From contig NZ_JACJJL010000012.1 of NCBI RefSeq assembly GCF_016899955.1, positions 1-64,000 of the forward strand: 64,000 bases of DNA, given 5' to 3'. The position numbers and the translations under genes are program-made. The notes beneath the pieces were generated by a model, which saw only the letters and a list, made by a program, of their open reading frames with translations, was not told the DNA's origin and did not search any database. Numbering within the stretch: position 1 is the stretch's first letter; each line of letters opens with the position of its first letter. Below are positions 62,241 through 64,000 of this stretch, in pieces. The DNA comes from Marseilla massiliensis (GTDB lineage: Bacteria; Bacteroidota; Bacteroidia; Bacteroidales; Bacteroidaceae).

Positions 62241-64000
62241 ATGAGTAGAGTTTACATTAAGGTTCTGGCCGTAGCCTTGTTTCTTGCAGCGGCGTCCGCA
62301 GGCCGTGCGAGTGGCGGTGGCGCAGGCTTGGCCGACAGCCTGCGCGGGCGTGTCGGCAACATCGGTGTGTTCAACCGCCTTTTCCCGCAGGAGAAGGCCT
62401 ACCTTCACTTCGACAACACGGGCTACTTCCGCGGCGAGACGATGTGGTTCAGTGCCTACGTGGTGCGCACCGACCGCGGGCTCCTGTCGGACATGAGCCG
62501 TGTGCTCTACGTAGAGCTGCTCGACCCTACGGGCGAAGTGATAGAGACGCGCAAGGTGAGGCTTGACGGCGGGCGCGGGTCGGGTTCGATAAAGCTCGAC
62601 AGGCTTCTGACGAGCGGCTTCTACGAGGTGCGTGCCTACACCCGCTACATGCTCAACTGGGATTCCGGGTGGGCCTTCTCGCGCGTCCTGCCAGTGTTCG
62701 ACGCGCCCAAGGAGCCCGGCGACTACGGCCACCCGTCGATAGCCGTGCCCGACCACCGCAAGCGTCTTCCGAGCGTCAGGCAGGAGGACAGCGTTGGGCG
62801 CAGCGCTCTCAATGTCGACTTCTATCCCGAGGGCGGCCGGCTGGTGGCCGGGCTTGGGTCGCGCGTGGCCTTTGCCGTGACCGATGGCTCGGGCCGTCCG
62901 ATTGACGCCGTTGGCACCCTCGTGCTTCCCGGCGGTCGCCATGTGTCGGTTCATACACTGCGCGAGGGCCGCGGCGTGTTCGACTACACGCCCTCCGCAG
63001 AGCCCGCCACGCTGCTCTTGACAGACGGTAAGGGCGCCCGCCACCGCTTCACGCTCCCCGCGGCCGATGCCGAAGGTTGCGTCATGTCGGTGGATGCCGT
63101 CGACAGCGACTACGTCTACGTGGACATCCGTCGCACGAGTGGCTTTGCCGTTCCGCTGGCCCTTGTTCTTGTCAACGGCGGCAACGTTGAGGGCAACGAC
63201 ATCATCGGCGGCGGAGAGCAGGCGGCCCGCCGCCGCTTCCCCAAGGCCGACATGTCGCCTGGCGTGAGCCAGCTGGCGCTTCTGCGCCCCGACGGTCGCA
63301 TCGTGGCCGAGCGCATGGTGTTCGTCCATCCCCGCGGCGGTGTCGACACGGTGTCGGTGAATGCCGTTGGCGCTCTCTCTCCCTGCGGCAAGCTGAGGCT
63401 TGAGGCGCGCACTGTTCCCGGGACGACGTTCTCGGTGTCGGTGCGCGACGCAGCCGGCGATGTCAACGGCAGCGCGGGCGACGCGGCCACCTGGCTTCTG
63501 CTCACGTCAGACCTTCGCGGCTACATCCACCGCCCGGAATACTATCTCGAGTCCGACGACGAGGCCCACCGCCGCGCCGCCGACCTCCTGATGATGGTCC
63601 AGGGTTGGCGCCGCTACGACATCAGTCAGATGGACGGCACAGCCCGCTTCGAGAGGCGCCACCCCATAGAGGACGGCCTTTATCTCTACGGTGGCCTTCA
63701 CCGCGTGAAGCGTAAGGACCCCCTTGGCGGGGTGCGGCTCACGGCCACTCTCTACAAACGCGACGGCAGCAACATGGGAGGCGTCGCCGTGACCGACAGC
63801 GCGGGGCGTTATGCCTTCAGGCTTCCCGACTGCGAGGGTGAGTGGGCCATGCTCCTCAACACGGCCACATCCAAAGGCAAGCCGCGCGACTACCGCGTGG
63901 CCATCGACCGCAACTTCTCGCCGGCAGCGCGTGCCCTTTCGCCGCAGGAGATGGATCGGCATGAGCATGTCGGGCGGCGGCCAAACGTACAGGCAGTGCG
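62241..64000 (+). CDS. MG2-type surface/periplasmic protein (runs off the right end)
   Basis: The frame is open from the ATG at 62241 to the window end, giving at least 586 residues. It has a signal peptide (MSRVYIKVLAVALFLAAASA), an MG2-like domain (EKAYLHFDNTGYFRGETMWF; LTSGFYEVRAYTRYMLNWDS), then ALNVDFYPEGGRLVAGLGSR and DDEAHRRAADLLMMVQGWRR. The order is the same as in the frameshifted gene at 47283, so the two are paralogues with modest identity. Its family is widespread in Bacteroidales and is probably outer-surface or periplasmic. A specific role is not known. The C-terminal part lies outside the window. Confidence 0.85.
   Translation, partial: MSRVYIKVLAVALFLAAASAGRASGGGAGLADSLRGRVGNIGVFNRLFPQEKAYLHFDNTGYFRGETMWFSAYVVRTDRGLLSDMSRVLYVELLDPTGEVIETRKVRLDGGRGSGSIKLDRLLTSGFYEVRAYTRYMLNWDSGWAFSRVLPVFDAPKEPGDYGHPSIAVPDHRKRLPSVRQEDSVGRSALNVDFYPEGGRLVAGLGSRVAFAVTDGSGRPIDAVGTLVLPGGRHVSVHTLREGRGVFDYTPSAEPATLLLTDGKGARHRFTLPAADAEGCVMSVDAVDSDYVYVDIRRTSGFAVPLALVLVNGGNVEGNDIIGGGEQAARRRFPKADMSPGVSQLALLRPDGRIVAERMVFVHPRGGVDTVSVNAVGALSPCGKLRLEARTVPGTTFSVSVRDAAGDVNGSAGDAATWLLLTSDLRGYIHRPEYYLESDDEAHRRAADLLMMVQGWRRYDISQMDGTARFERRHPIEDGLYLYGGLHRVKRKDPLGGVRLTATLYKRDGSNMGGVAVTDSAGRYAFRLPDCEGEWAMLLNTATSKGKPRDYRVAIDRNFSPAARALSPQEMDRHEHVGRRPNVQAV

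Overview
The window looks like a contig from a member of the order Bacteroidales, most likely Prevotellaceae or Muribaculaceae. The evidence is three SusC/SusD outer-membrane pairs, many promoters of the Bacteroidetes type (a TAnnTTTG box, sometimes with a TTTG or TTGC box 19-20 bp upstream), start codons mostly without Shine-Dalgarno sequences, and the gene order rpsU-xerC-hpf-tRNAs-tuf-tRNA-secE-nusG-rplKAJL-rpoBC. Most genes are GC-rich. Bases 1-19 are the Tn5/Nextera mosaic-end adapter, so the left end is a library artefact.

Layout. 0.4-5.7 kb: a SusC/SusD pair. 6.05-7.08 kb: a lipoprotein on the minus strand. 7.1-9.36 kb: a gene-poor stretch rich in palindromic repeats. 9.36-19.26 kb: two SusC/SusD pairs in tandem, with no carbohydrate-active enzyme beside them. 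19.5-24.1 kb: a GNAT acetyltransferase, a TonB-dependent receptor paired with a periplasmic heavy-metal-binding protein, and a cupin. 24.8-39.6 kb: the conserved informational block, ending in a strong terminator after rpoC. 40.3-50.1 kb: accessory genes, namely two secreted leucine-rich-repeat paralogues, a TerB-like protein, a small secreted protein, and a large MG2-type surface protein split by a one-base frameshift. 50.4 kb: a DUF3467 gene, which in other Bacteroidales I recall lying next to rpoC. 51-56.6 kb: a DUF362 ferredoxin-like protein and a three-gene efflux operon (TolC-like, HlyD/EmrA-like and MFS proteins). 57.4-59.1 kb: a membrane-anchored TPR regulator. 59.9-64 kb: small secreted proteins, a Sel1-repeat protein and a second MG2-type protein that runs off the right end.

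The most unusual signal is in the non-coding DNA. A 200-bp element occurs three times at exactly the same length (8048-8247, 42293-42492, 56616-56815). It has inverted ends of about 20 bp and folds around a central hairpin, so each copy is one long imperfect palindrome. Degenerate relatives lie near 8.2-8.4 kb and 59.4-59.66 kb. A second family of shorter palindromes containing GGCCGTTT-type cores sits in four intergenic gaps (about 7.56, 23.45, 40.03 and 57.13 kb). Neither family encodes a protein. They look like non-autonomous mobile or regulatory palindromes, and one 200-bp copy lies immediately upstream of the efflux operon.

No CRISPR array, rRNA gene, intact insertion sequence or prophage was seen. 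All names are assigned from sequence motifs by eye, without database searches.
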